Assembly (NCBI GenBank): GCA_020055645.1 | Contig: CM034546.1 | Location: forward strand, 41,540,001 to 41,604,000 | DNA: 64,000 nucleotides | Source of the DNA: Tomocerus qinae | Taxonomy: Eukaryota > Arthropoda > Collembola > Entomobryomorpha > Tomoceridae | Direction: 5' to 3' | Position numbers and translations under genes: made by a program | In this document: positions 37,941 through 50,664 of the stretch, in pieces | Numbering within the stretch: the first letter of the stretch is position 1 | Layout of the letters: every line of letters starts with the position of its first letter | Notes under the pieces: generated by a model | Told to the model about the DNA's origin: nothing | Databases searched by the model: none | The model's input: the letters and a program-made list of their open reading frames with translations, nothing else

Positions 37941-38133
37941 CTAATCTACCAATGTTTTATTCCTTTTATATAATTTGCTTCACGCTACAAACTAGAACAC
38001 ATTATATTTTGTATAGAAACCGATTGACGTTAGCAAAGTTCTTCATTATTCAAGAACATAACCTTCCGAGCCAAAAAAAACTTAATGTGAATATTTGATG
38101 ATAGCCTAGACCTTTCTACAGAAGTGTCTGGGC

Positions 38134-38760
38134 TACACTCTAAAAAAAATTCAGCACAAGCAGTTGAGTAAACTGCTTTTTGATCAACCTTGACTAAAAT
38201 TTTGACAACTGTTGTTTAAATCTAACTCAATGAGTTGGAATGTGCAACTGTTGTATAATATTTTAGCAATGGATGAGTAAATTGATGTTATCGTCAACGA
38301 TTAAATATAATTTACTCAACCATTGCTGATTATTAAATCATTGTTGTATAAATTTTTAGCAATGGTTAATTAAACTGTTGTTATCGTCAACGGTTAGATA
38401 TAATTTACTCAACCATTGCTAATTGATTAGTCAATGATCGGACTAATAATACTCAAAATATTGAGCATTTCCCAGAAAGGAATAAGTACAGGCTATTCCT
38501 TCCGTGTTGTCAACAAGCAAATGTAGGAATGTGGTAATGTGCCTCGATAGTATAGAGCAGGAGCAAGACTTCGGTACCCGCATCGGGTTATACTTTTTGC
38601 ACATGTTTACTCTGGCATTGAGTAAAAACTTAAATCAAAAGTTGAGGAATACGTTTATACACCATGTTGAGTAAACTGAACTCAATATGTCAGTCGGCGC
38701 ATTTTTAACTCAGTTGTTGAGTTCAGTTTACTCAAATTTGACTGAAAATTTCTTAGAGTG
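38134..38760. mobile_element. Inverted-repeat element with TACACTCTAA ends
   Basis: The left end TACACTCTAAAAAAAATTC is mirrored by GAAAATTTCTTAGAGTGTA. It is flanked by TA, as in Tc1/mariner-type insertions. The interior repeats GTTGAGTAAACTG- and AACTGTTG-like motifs in both orientations. There is no transposase. Confidence 0.7.
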
Positions 38761-41544
38761 TATGTAGAATTTGTTGCTATAATAATAAAGAAGGGCTATT
38801 GATGGACAAGTGGAAAGAACTATTTAATGTGTCAGGCTGTCAGGATATTATTTACTGCAGTAGATGTTAAATCACAACTGCTACTGGAGAATAGGGATTT
38901 ATGTTCGATCTAGTAATATAATTTCTCCCAAGACATCCCCCGTTACTAGAAATTCATATTCATTTTTAAATAAAAGTACGGGTGGCTTACAGTCTCACTT
39001 CGGCAAGAGCAAGTCTCAGAGTGATAAATCCGACCATTACTTCAAAGACTATACATATTCTTCATCTTTGCATGGCCAGGTTACCGATTTCCAGGATTAA
39101 GACAGCCCACCACTAACTGCACCTACCTATAATGTTTCAGCTAGGTCGATATCGCCATGCAATTGTCTTGGAGATAAAGATATGCGGACAAATGATAGAG
39201 GCAGAATGAGCCGACAATCTGTTATAACTTTTAGTTTTATCTCATTTAAGTACCATAGAAAAACTAATTAGCAATTTCTCTATATAGCCATGGTATTAGT
39301 TTCCACGTGAAGTGTTTGGGAAGAAAACATACTCTCAATACTAATGTCAGCAGAGAAACTCAGGGAAGAAACTGATTTACTAACACTGATGGCTAAAAGC
39401 TCGATAGTCCTAAATGCTTGACAAATGTAATCAATTGACTAATGGTGCTGTTGAAGTTTAGGTTTAATTTGTAGTTTAAATAATTAAGTTATAAACCCTA
39501 TTAAATGTTTTTAATGCTTTTCCTCGTTTAGTTTACCAATTTAGACCATTCAAATAATTCGCAATAAAATACATCAGAAAATACCTCTATCGATCACACT
39601 GAATGACTTTTGAAAATTTTAATGCATTTGATAATGTCGGATGTCCCCGTGTTGACAGTACAATAAATAGTTTGTGCACATGCCGTGAATATTCGTGTCT
39701 GCATTTGAGTTTACCTTAGTTGTGTTCCATATTGACTGTAGTTCGACGCCACAAAGTAGATAGTTCCTTGCGCGACTTTTGTCCAGACAGGAATACCGCA
39801 AATGGCAAAATCGCAGCACAGTTGCTTATTTATAAATTTATTTACAAGTTAATATTTTGCAAATAGCATATTAATTTCGACAAAAGGAAACGTTTTATGA
39901 CAGAATCTCTTTATTTCCATTTCATTCTCAAAGATAAGTCACAAAAGAGACAGTCCTCGGCCAAAGGCGATTGAGGAATTACAAAAGGCATGAAAAAGGT
40001 TGCCTTTTTGCTACCTTTTTGCCTTTTTGTGCTTTTTGCCTTTTTGGTGTAGCCGTCGCCACCTGTGAAACTTCATTGAAGATAACTTTTGTAGACTGTC
40101 CCGTCCTACACATTCAAATATTCAGATAAATTGCAGATACTAATTAGTTTTTTTTATTATTATGCTATTTATTACTAATACTACACAATTTAAAATGAAC
40201 TATAATCTATTTGTGACAAACCGTATAATAAAAAAATGAGCCAGGTCGAACATCTTCGCATTGTGTACAATCTTTACTCTACATAAAGATAAAGTGGGGC
40301 ATGCGCATGGGATTCTTTCACATTCTTGAATAAATGTTTGTATCTATGTCCGTAATATTTTGTAATTAATGAGTAAAGGTAATATTTTGCAATTAATGAG
40401 TAAGGGTAATATTTTGTAATTAATGAGTAAGGAGTCTGTCAGTTTTGATTTTGTTTTACATTTCAACACTCTTAATTTGCATATCACATTAACTGTGTGT
40501 TGTTGAGATGTTTAATGAAAATTTTTTTGCACTTTGCACTTAGCATACACTCAGCATACATAGATTTTGATTCACAAATCAATCATATGACGATCGGAAA
40601 ACTGAAATATTTCGGCTGAATGTGACATATCCGTTGACAAGGACACAACGATTAACTGCTATTTCACTTAGCTTTTATCATCACGAGTTTGATACTTTTA
40701 GTATACATAGATTTTGATTTACAAACTAATCAAGTTGCAATCTGTAAAACCACTACTTACTGTGGCACCCGTTGAAAAGGACAAAAGGAAAATCTGGTAA
40801 TGACTGTTGTCTTTAGAATTATTTACTTGTAAGATTACTGACATAAATTAAATTGTAAGAAGAATGACATAATTTAACTTGTAAGAAGAATGACATAATT
40901 TAACTTGTAAGAAGAATGACATAATTTAACTTGTAAGAAGAATGACATAAATTAATTTACTTTTCCCGGAAAACTAGAAATTTCCTTCAGACTGTGACAC
41001 CCGTCGACAAGAACACAAAGAAAACTGGCTGGAAAATTTTGGAATTGAGTGCCATCATTGACTTAAGTTTCCAATAGGGGCGGGAGGGGTGTAGTGACCC
41101 CTAAATCTGAGAAAAAGAGAAGTTTTTTCCCAAAAGAGTCCAAAAATTACAAAATTTTAGCGAATATATCTTCTTTGTACCATCATTTTTAGTTGCGCCC
41201 CTACTTGACCAAATTTACGATACGTGCCTGTATATCATATTTTAATAGCATGCTTTTACATCACAATTGAAGGAGGGGTAGTTATTTTGATACAACCATT
41301 TCCATGGAAGCAGAAATGAGCAAAGAAGGATACTTTACAATTTTTACCTTGTGGTTGAAGGATATTATAATATAGGTTTCTAATTTTCTTAAGCACAGTT
41401 TTGATAAATTATAATATTATTTTGCCTAATTTATGTTTTGTTTTTGTTTCAGGAACGGCTTTACTGAAGCCTCAAAAATTGTGTTAAACTTTACAGCTAC
41501 AAACAGTTTATATATAATTGACTATCAGTTCATAGCTAAATAAA

Positions 41545-41945
41545 GCATTCTCGAACCTTTCACGGTTCATTGCCAAATATTAGGCATACTTGAACCTCTC
41601 ACGGTTCATAGCCAGTAGGCATTATTGAACCTTTCACGGTTCATAGCCAGTAGGCACAATCGAACCTTTCACGGCTCATTGCCATCAGGCACATTTGAAC
41701 CTTTCACGGCTCATTGCCATCAGGCACAACTTAACCTATCACGGCTCATTGCCGTTAGGCACAACTGACCTATCACGGCTCAATTCCGTTAGGCACAACT
41801 GACCTATCACGGCTCAATTCCGTTAGGCACAACTGACCTATCACGGCTCATTGCCAATAGGCATACTTGAACCTTTCACGGTTCATTGCCAAATATAAGA
41901 CATATTTGAACTTTTCACGGTTCATTGCTAAACATAAGGTCTACG
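41545..41945. repeat. 35-36 bp minisatellite inside Helitron 2
   Basis: About eleven units of GAACCTTTCACGGTTCATTG plus CCAATAGGCATACTT. Each unit keeps TTGA, GGTTCATTGCCA and AGGCA in the same order as the unit of Helitron 1. The left flank of both arrays is also alike (AGGAACRGCTTT, then CAAAAATTG). Confidence 0.88.
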
Positions 41946-42566
41946 GAGCAGACTTACACCATTATCAGGTCACCGCTAAAAAAGGTGATTTGGCTAATTT
42001 CTGGTTTATTGTCTGATCGATTTGATTTCTCTTCAAAATGTTTACATCCACCCAAAGTAATAAAATATCAAAAAATTACCAATTCACAATTGTAAGCCGA
42101 AATATTGTCATTGGGGACAATATTTTTACAACAATCTCCTTCCAATCAAGTCCAAAATCGTTAAAATCTTCAGTCTGTGTAATCCATCCATTGCAAAATG
42201 ATAAATAAATGATTTATAGCATACTTGGTACACCCCTTTAATATAATACAAACTTTGCAATTTTACATTATTGCGTTTCCATGTTTTCAAAAATATTGCC
42301 AGAAAATCTTGAAGTCGCAAAACTATATTCCAGAAAATTCGCTAAATCAATACATTGTGATTTTGGGGTTTTCATTTTTTATATTTTTTGACATTAATTG
42401 GTTTTTATTTTTTATGTACTCAAGGATGGAATTCTGCTCAACAAAACAACATGCAGGAGCAAAGCAAACAAAGGAACATAAATTATTTTAGTGATGGACC
42501 CTATTGAATAGTGGTTTAATTGGCCTACTAGAAAATTCCTTGTAGATGCACTAGCCCCATGTACTA

Positions 42567-42593
42567 CAGGACCTGGGTCCTGTGACCGGCTAG
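42567..42593 (+). other. Helitron 2 3' terminal hairpin and CTAG end
   Basis: ACAGGACC-TG-GGTCCTGT followed by GACCGGCTAG. Compared with Helitron 1, a G-C pair in the stem is replaced by A-T in both arms. Confidence 0.88.
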
Positions 42594-45575
42594 TATTATA
42601 TATATATCAACTCAACCAAAATATCCAGTTTTTGACTGTTACTGGTTAGCACAGCCTTAGGTTTTTGCTTTCCCGTTTTTCTATTAGCTTTTTTCGTAGC
42701 AGAAAATAATCTTTATATGTTTTTAAAATTGTTTACAATGTTATTTTGCTGTTTTCGGTTGTCTTGTTGTCTAACGAATGACCGAATTATTGAAGATACT
42801 TAAGAATAAGAATTACTGTTTTATAAAATCGTATTTATTGTTCACATCCTTGGTTAACGTGTCGAAATTTCTAATTACCCCATTTAACAGCAAAAAGGCA
42901 AAAAGGCGCCTTTTTGCTGATTTTGCTAGGCAAAAAGGCAAGCAAAAAGGCAAAAAGGTAGCTTTTTGCCTTTTTCATGCCTACAATCCATTTGTATAAT
43001 GACTATACAAATATAATTTGCTTGTCTGTTTCACTGCTCGTTTACAGGTAATAACTTTTTAAAAAAGTGAATCCATTTTTAGTTTCAAAAACCGAAGTTT
43101 TTGGCTCACTAGAAAAATTATTGAAACTTTCTATAATTCAAATTTGGGTTTGTACGCTTGCGTATTGCCAATGAAGATAGGATGAATTCGCATAACATAA
43201 TTCTATTTTATAACCACCGTTTTAGATAGAGCAATAAATTTACCTGCCTATATATCTGTAACTATGTGTGGTAGGGTATTTGCATGTCCAATACGCATGA
43301 TCATTGCATACCTTTCGAAATTGAGTTCTGCTCTGGGGGCTACTAGTAATCTCTTTATATTATAAACACAGAAAAGAGATAAAGCAATAAATTTACCAAT
43401 CTATCTATGTATGTATGTCTGGTAGGAGAGCTTAGGGAACCTGCATACATTACGTAATGCAAAACCCCCTCCTTAATTTGTAACGCAAGTGCTGACTGAA
43501 ACACTTTTGGATACCACCTCCTCTTCCCCCAACAACTACACACGTAATATATGCAGGTTCCTTAAAACCAAAATGTCCATGCTCACTTCCTCTAGACCAC
43601 CGAAATGAGTTGTTTCATATAAGTATTAATGCATCAAAATATAATAGACATTTACATAAATTGATTATTGGTGATTGAATGGAAAAGATTAGCGAAAGGG
43701 GACATTTAGTAATGATCGTAATGTGTGTATCAATTATCATTTCAAAACTTCTAATCCAAATTAGTTCTGCTACAACGACATATTATTTTATATTTTTAGA
43801 ATTATTTTATAGAGTTTTTACTGCCCCTTTGATTTCTTTGTGTCAGTTTGTACACCTTTTTTGTAGAATGAAATAACAGTATGTAGTACTGGTTAACAAA
43901 AAAATAACCGTAGTGAAGTACCGATGATTTTTTGGAATTGTTTTTGTTACTGTGATGGGTGGCCTACAGAAATTCCTTTGTGTGCTAAGCCCCCCCTTAG
44001 CTGGGTTTACTAGTCCATAATAACCCTACTAAAGTAGGTCCAGTGCTGAAGCTATATAAAATTATTCTGCTTGTTCTTTTGCGATCAATTTTTCTCATCT
44101 CAGTTTCAGTCAGTTACCGTGTATATTGAAAATAGTTATGTATACCAAATCGGAAGCTAGTTTTTTGCTACTTTAAAAAAAGTTGTCTTTTTCTGAATTT
44201 CGAAGTTAGGCTTTTCGTAAATTATTACTTTTCCTCAATATGCTTTTGTGAAGTAGAATATATCGGAAAATAAACAGCTTTTATCCATCGAAAGGGTAGG
44301 CGGAAGGATAATTTTTGCGTTGTTCTAATTATCAAGTCTAAAAATTTAAATAATTCAGTTGAGAATAAATAGTAACAGAAAATATAATTTTGTCTCATCG
44401 TTGTAATTAAATAAATTGACAGTTGTCAAATAATTCAATATTGTCATTTTCACAGTAAGCTTCATTTATCCTACATTTTTATTTCAATTGATATCTACGT
44501 AAATGGGACAAGTTGCTACATCAAAAAATGTAAAAGGTCAAAAAAGGACAGCTTTTTAAAAATCGTACTCCTACACCTTTTTTATAAAAAAGGCAAAAAC
44601 GGTCCTTTTTTATTCCCTGGTTTATACGGACAGAGAAGACCAATTCTCGGTATAGCTTAATGCTGTTCAACCAATAAGGAATAAGTTCATGGTTTGTTAG
44701 TTCTTCTTGTTCTTTAAGACTTAGGTATAGTCAATATTCGTGTTCGAAATTTCTCATGTATGTTATACTTCGGATTGACCATATCAAACGATGTTATGTA
44801 GATGTATGCATGTAGATTATGGAGTTACATGATATATTAGCAGTATTGGAAAAAGTATAAATAAGTATTAAGGAAGACTGACTGGCGTCACCCGAAGGTC
44901 TTCATTTCTCAGAGACACAAGTACTGATTCAAACACAAGTGTATAACGTTAATATTGTATGATACCTTCGGTGAGTCGGAAACATAGCCTGGCTTAGCCA
45001 ATAAAAATTTTCACGGTTTTTAAAAACTTTAGATTATTGTGTGCTAAATTTTATGGGGCTGTAGGATAAGTAATTTTTGTCTTGTATTACAAGAGGCAGT
45101 AACATTAATTGGCATTAAATATCTCGTCGATACAATTTTCTCAATAGGAAACTGGAAATTATTTGTGCCAAAAAAGACGCAGGGTGTTAGAACTAACTTT
45201 AACAAAATCGTAATAATATTTTTAATCGATGTTCGAGCAGAAAAAATGCGTTGTTCAGCCCTTTCTTCGTTTTGTAAATCATTTTTATACATGGTGCACT
45301 TTTTAGTTTCGGTGTCCGACTTAGCTTGCCTTTATAAGTTATATATATTATATAGAATCAATCGAACTGGCTGAAGGACAATATCATTGCAATATTGCAA
45401 TAAGGACAATATTGCATCCAAGTGTTATATAAACAGGAAACCTTTTATCCTCAGATGACAGAATTTACATATATGAATGTATAGAAATGTTGCATTCCAT
45501 ATTGTAGACATAGTTCTTTAGCTCTTTCACTGTGTCTTGGACTCAGTCAGATATAATTTTGTACATCTAATCAAC

Positions 45576-47525
45576 ATGAACTCTATTATCAAATTTAAAT
45601 TTTTACTATTTTCTATTATTGCCAACAATGTTCAAAGTTTCCGAAATTTATCATTTTATAGTAATTGTGATTTCAACCTGATCACTTTCAATCAATCCGA
45701 ATGGCAGACAGAATTTATGTTGTCTAATCAAAATGGCCAACCTTGGACATTAGCGACAAAATTAACAATAAGTAGCAAAAAGCTTTTCCGGCGTTATCAA
45801 GATAATCCACGAGACCTGTCAAGAAATTTGTGCAGTGTGAATATTCTAATGGAGCCAGAAACTAACTTGGTAGATCTAGTAATACCTTTTGGAAAAGAAA
45901 TAAATCGACCGCATTCAAGATTCATAATCGTGATTAAAGATGAATTGAAATCAATGAATCCAAAATGGCAATCAAGACTGATTCAAGATTTGATGGCTCC
46001 ACTATTTATATTGGCAATGGAAGAGGGAAATAAATATTCAGTTTACACGACAATTCTCTACAATCCTACCAAAAGGTTTCCATTTCGTCAGCTTGAAGTT
46101 GCAAGCTCCGAAGAAATATGGGAAAGGATTTGGAATTCGTATAACGGTAACCTTCATGGAATTCAAATAGCTGGTACTTATACCCACTTGGACTTCGATA
46201 GTGTCAAACAACTGCCAACTTGTAGGAAACCAATCTACATAACAGCGAAGATTAGATACCTTTGTCTAAATGCAGTGAGAGTTGTTGAATTAATAGCTGA
46301 AAGATTGAATTTTACTGCAGTATATGCAACGATAGCGGAAACTCTGAATGGAGAACATGAACGATGTGGAAGGATTGATATGTTTTCAAGTTATGTTAAA
46401 CCATATGAAATAGAATGGTTTGAAACTCTTTTCATTGAATACTTTATAGAATTGATACCATTTTACTGTGAAGCCAACCCTCGTCTGCTGGAAGTCCCTT
46501 TGACAGTTCTGATTCAAAATACATTTGATGATTATTGCTGGTGGCTGATATTTTCGCTATTCCCGATTTCATTTTATGCTTTAGGCTTTAGAATTTCTAC
46601 TTTCTACAAGAAATTAGAGTTTATTTTTGTATCCACAATAGCCGTCCTTTTATATCAAGAAGTTTCCACTAAAAGGAGAAACATTTTGTATTTGGTAATT
46701 GTGTCCATGGGATTTGTAATTGCTACTCAATATGAAACGTGGATAACAAGCGAGATTATTGCTCCCCCAGACAGAAAGCAATTCAAAGACTTTAAAGATC
46801 TTGTGGAAAATGGATACAAGATGTTGTTAAAGAAAGACGCAAGACAGAGTGTGAATGAAAAAGGCTACATTCCTTTTGAAAAATATAAAATTTTGGATAG
46901 GTATAATAAAAGTGTCCACAGATTAAATTGGCAAACCGATTTATCACCTGAAGACAAGAAAATGAGTAACACCCATTTAATATGGAAGTTATTGACTAAT
47001 TTTTCATTAAATCTATTTCGCGTAATGAAAAAAGCTGACAGTGAATACGACGTGCATTTAATACCTTCTGAAGTCTCTTCAGATGGAGTTTGCATGACAG
47101 TGAAAGAAACAGAACTCGATCATCCCGTATCTTATAGATTCATTGATTGTAACCGTTATAAATTCCTACAATATTTTCAGGCCATGCAAGAAAGAGGGTT
47201 CTTGAAATATTTTAGACAACAATACGAGTTTGAGGAACAATTAATGTCTAGAATTTCCTATGCAAAGCTGAAGTACGAAAAGTCTCGGAGTGTGGCGATA
47301 AGTCATTCGATGAAGATTCATACCATTTTCTTCGTTTGTGGATACTTCTTACTTGGCTCATTATTTATTCTATTCCTAGAGAGATTGTGGCAACATAGAT
47401 TGACTTTGCAATTATATGTTTTGGAGATCTTAAACAATCTGAAGATGGCCGTTAAAAAAGTTAAAAGATCAGATCGTGTATTTCCAGTTACAACGAACGA
47501 TGGCTTTGAATTATTTAATAAATAA
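45576..47525 (+). CDS. Divergent ionotropic receptor (IR-like), copy 3
   Basis: This is an uninterrupted single-exon frame. The ATG at 45576 is chosen because MNSIIKFKFLLFSIIANNVQ aligns with the signal peptides of the paralogs; an upstream in-frame ATG exists at 45537. That gives 649 residues. S1 is about residues 25-320, M1 lies around residues 325-350 (DDYCWWLIFSLFPISF), then pore/M2 to ETWITSEIIAPPDRKQF, S2 (VSSDGVCMTVKE), and a last helix FFVCGYFLLGSLFILFLERL. It would act in the plasma membrane of chemosensory or other neurons as a cation-channel subunit; this is inferred from the family. It is the most diverged of the four copies except across the pore block. Several AATAAA/AATAAT signals follow the stop. 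Confidence 0.85.
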   Translation: MNSIIKFKFLLFSIIANNVQSFRNLSFYSNCDFNLITFNQSEWQTEFMLSNQNGQPWTLATKLTISSKKLFRRYQDNPRDLSRNLCSVNILMEPETNLVDLVIPFGKEINRPHSRFIIVIKDELKSMNPKWQSRLIQDLMAPLFILAMEEGNKYSVYTTILYNPTKRFPFRQLEVASSEEIWERIWNSYNGNLHGIQIAGTYTHLDFDSVKQLPTCRKPIYITAKIRYLCLNAVRVVELIAERLNFTAVYATIAETLNGEHERCGRIDMFSSYVKPYEIEWFETLFIEYFIELIPFYCEANPRLLEVPLTVLIQNTFDDYCWWLIFSLFPISFYALGFRISTFYKKLEFIFVSTIAVLLYQEVSTKRRNILYLVIVSMGFVIATQYETWITSEIIAPPDRKQFKDFKDLVENGYKMLLKKDARQSVNEKGYIPFEKYKILDRYNKSVHRLNWQTDLSPEDKKMSNTHLIWKLLTNFSLNLFRVMKKADSEYDVHLIPSEVSSDGVCMTVKETELDHPVSYRFIDCNRYKFLQYFQAMQERGFLKYFRQQYEFEEQLMSRISYAKLKYEKSRSVAISHSMKIHTIFFVCGYFLLGSLFILFLERLWQHRLTLQLYVLEILNNLKMAVKKVKRSDRVFPVTTNDGFELFNK

Positions 47526-48400
47526 TACATAATAAAAGCTCAAAAATAACTGAGACTAGAAACCAATCCTCCTTTTAACATGAAAAGTCAGGCTAAATTT
47601 GAGGCGTAGAGGGTTTCTAGTCTCTATTTTTTCTGAGTACGTAGTACACAAGTACCTAAGTTTATTTAACCAAAGGAACTGAACTTTAATGATTCCATTC
47701 TTTAATATGTAGTATAGTAAGGAGATAGACATGGAGTAAAAGTAGAGTTTTTAGTGGTTTTCATCTCATTTGACTTTCCCAGTTTTATTTTTCCATATGA
47801 TTTATTAACTTTGATTATTTTTCAAAAGCTTCTTTCAATGTAATCAGCCCAAAATCGCGGAATTCGGATAAAACATCAGATTTGAAATCCTCTGCCTGTT
47901 ACCAAACCTGTCTTCAATATGGTCAAATGCGTCAAATGCCTGGATAATCAAACCCACGAAACAACGTCCATGCTACCTTTTAAATATCTGAGTGGGTGTA
48001 TTTGCCACGGGGAGTATACATTTAATACATTTACATGGGTAAAAATATCTTAGTATAGGTTGCACATTGAATACCACATTAAATGTCACATAGCTAATAT
48101 TAAAGACTCAATTAAAAAGAAACAATTGCAAGAAAACAAAACCAAAATTTAAGGGTCTACAGACTTGAATGGCAATAGGATACAACAACTGAACAGAAGA
48201 AAATGGACATCTGGAATCTGGATGTTTATTTTCAAATTGTTGACTAACTTCTCAACAATGTTGTACCGTTGTTAAAACCACTAGTGGTCACAATTGTCAA
48301 ACTGTGAAACTATTATACGTTAAAGCCAAAGATGCTATCTAGTTACGCAGATGTACGAATTGCTGTTTACATTTCTTTACAAGTACTTTTTATTACTAGT
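47526..48400. other. Downstream of IR-like copy 3
   Basis: Starts with likely polyadenylation signals (AATAAATAATACATAATAAA). The rest is AT-rich, with no gene recognised. Confidence 0.35.
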
Positions 48401-50664
48401 ATGACATTGGTTTGGTGTTTTGTGGAATGAAATTAATTTTATTTCAACGGACTTAGATAACAACTTTGCTTCATGACTTCAGACTTTTAGGAGTATTATT
48501 TTCTTTTCATACTGAAAATTATGTGGCAGTCATCAAGTTTTCATCTTTTTCACTGCCCATTTTTTCTTTCGAAACAGTTATTACATTACATACTCTAAAT
48601 GTTTTTATCGCACTGTACGTGCAAAGTTTCAGCTAATTGTAAATATAATTCGTCATCATTAAACATAGCAGTTAATTTAAAACGAACAGAATCATACAGG
48701 AATAAAAGATGTTTAAATAATTGAGAAGCGTCAACTGCGTCACAGCTTTTGTTTTGCATTATTAACTTATAGAACATTTAGCCTTCAGTTGTTAGAAACA
48801 TAACCAAAGCAGAAACTTACATTGACACAACATCGTTATAATATTCCGTTGAATTTAATATATGCTACATGACATGGGCATTTTGTGTATGCCAAACTTC
48901 CAAAGCATAAGTATGCCATATTAAACACAATCAAAGAAAATGACTGGTAGGGTAGTAAGAAAATTTAACCAGTGAAAGTTATACAGTAGAAGCCATCGGA
49001 TGGGCATAAGCATATTATAAAATACCGGACATGCCCGGAGAATTAAAGAGTATAAATTTGCATTCAACAGAGCAGACCAACTCTTCTGAATATATAAGCC
49101 TTAATAGTTCTATATGTCTAGTTTACAATCATCTAAATACATCGATAAGCACTTATTATTGCTTGACCTTTGCCCCACTGACTTACTATACATCAAGGAA
49201 AGCAGGAAACATCAGGGGCAACCATAATGTTTGAGTTTGCATATTATTATCAATGTCACAGCAAGCGATAGAAGACAAACGATGGCTACAAAAATAAAGT
49301 TCTCAGTATGTTGTACTAAATAACCTGTAAGATATGAGGACGAAGACAAATTCTGTCCTGAATATGGTTTGAAACAACTCACTCAACCAAAACAGGAAAA
49401 GTCAATAAAAACCTTAAAGTATGGCATCATTTTCAACAGAACAGTATCTGTCAATTTTTGCTGAGAATTCAAGAGAGGCAGTATATAGTAATACTAATTT
49501 CGATTGTTAAGAATCAAAACTTAGCACAGATTGTAAACCGTTTCGCGAAGTCAAAATCATTAATGTAATTGTTTCCTTGGCTGTCAAAGCAGCAATCACA
49601 GATTTCAATGAACAAAAAATTATTAAATAGTCCTCTTTGGCAACATTTCGTAGTTTCGATACTCTCAGCTCACTTTATGGGTCGTTACAATTTTGGACTA
49701 CTGTTTGTCCCTGAAATAAAAATAAAATGTCAACTGTGAACTGATTGCCTACATACCATAAGAATATCATTTAGCATCTATATAATATGGCCGTAATATT
49801 CGTTAGTACTATTCAATTGATATCGGCATGTTTCTGTAAGCAGACACATAAAAAGCCAAATGTTTTAGTAAATAGTACGGTCCAAATTAATGGATAAAAA
49901 TTAAATATTACATAATTATCATCATAGAGTTGGATATCAACTAGCGTAAACCTTGAAAGAGAGGATTCGCGCCCTTTGATTGGAGACAATAATAAATACT
50001 AAAATATGTACATAGACGTACTACTGTGGCTTAATGATTTCATATTAGTAGGCAGTACTAGCAGTAGGATATCTATTATATTATTGCATGGTACAGTGCA
50101 CCTAATTGAGATTTTACCATTTTCACCATGTTTAAAGTAGTATGCAATATTTTATATCAAAACTGATTGACCCCATAATTACATAGGCACAATAGTCTTG
50201 TTATAAATCATATTTGGCTACGTACACAAAGTAGTAAAATCGTTTTAATGCTAATTAAATTAACTGTTTTAACCATTGTTGTTACCTGCTAATGTAAAAT
50301 ATTCTACTAATACTTTATTTCTTTTGTATAATTTACTTAACGCTATAAAGTAGGACTCATATCACATAATATTTTGTAGAAATTGACTGGTGTCAGTAAA
50401 GGTCTATATTATTCAGGAACATAACCTTCCGAGCCAAAACAAACAAGTATGCTAATATGAATATTTGATGACAACCTTGATACTTCACACTTCTATAAGA
50501 GACATTGTCTATAGAATGTGTTCCTTCCTATAATATAAAGGAAAGGCTATTGATAAATAAGTAGTAAGGATTATTTAATGTGTCAAGATATTATTTACTA
50601 TAATAGAATTAATAGATGTTAGATCACAATTACTGGAGAATAGGGATTTTATTTCGATCTGGTA

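Larger units (their letters stand above)
40271..42593 (+). mobile_element. Non-autonomous Helitron 2
   Basis: It starts TCTTTACTCTACATAAAG after GTGTACAA and ends GACCGGCTAG before TATT. The sister hAT-like element at 31190 reads GTGTACAATATTG, which is precisely the site without the Helitron. The 3' hairpin is ACAGGACC-TG-GGTCCTGT. Inside are three 27-28 bp units (GTAATATTTTGTAATTAATG; 40379-40436), four units of about 27 bp (TTTAACTTGTAAGAAGAATG; 40850-40955) and the 35 bp minisatellite at 41545-41945. No coding region is seen. Confidence 0.9.
39985..42982. mobile_element. hAT-like miniature element, copy 2, split by Helitron 2
   Basis: The ends GGCATGAAAAAGGTTGCC and (inverted) GGCATGAAAAAGGCAAAAAG, and the interior, match the uninterrupted copy at 30912-31571. 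The interior is separated at 40270/42594 by Helitron 2. The target duplication is ambiguous (TTACAA left, TACAAT right). Confidence 0.78.
36121..45535 (+). repeat. Duplicated spacer B, upstream of IR-like copy 3, with insertions
   Basis: Its first part (36.12-37.3 kb) matches 48.58-49.87 kb and its later part matches spacers A and C. Insertions absent from A and C are a Helitron 5' end (37686 to about 37940), a TA-flanked inverted-repeat element (38134-38760) and the hAT-like element at 39985 that itself holds Helitron 2. The 3' end, before copy 3, is less similar, and the conserved 230-base promoter block is missing. Confidence 0.75.

Noticed and set aside
13159-41945. CRISPR-like repeat arrays
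   Set aside because: Units are directly adjacent with no unique spacers, inside eukaryotic Helitrons.
43679-43876. 65-residue hydrophobic frame
   Set aside because: No homologous frame in spacers A or C and no motif; AT-rich DNA gives such frames by chance.
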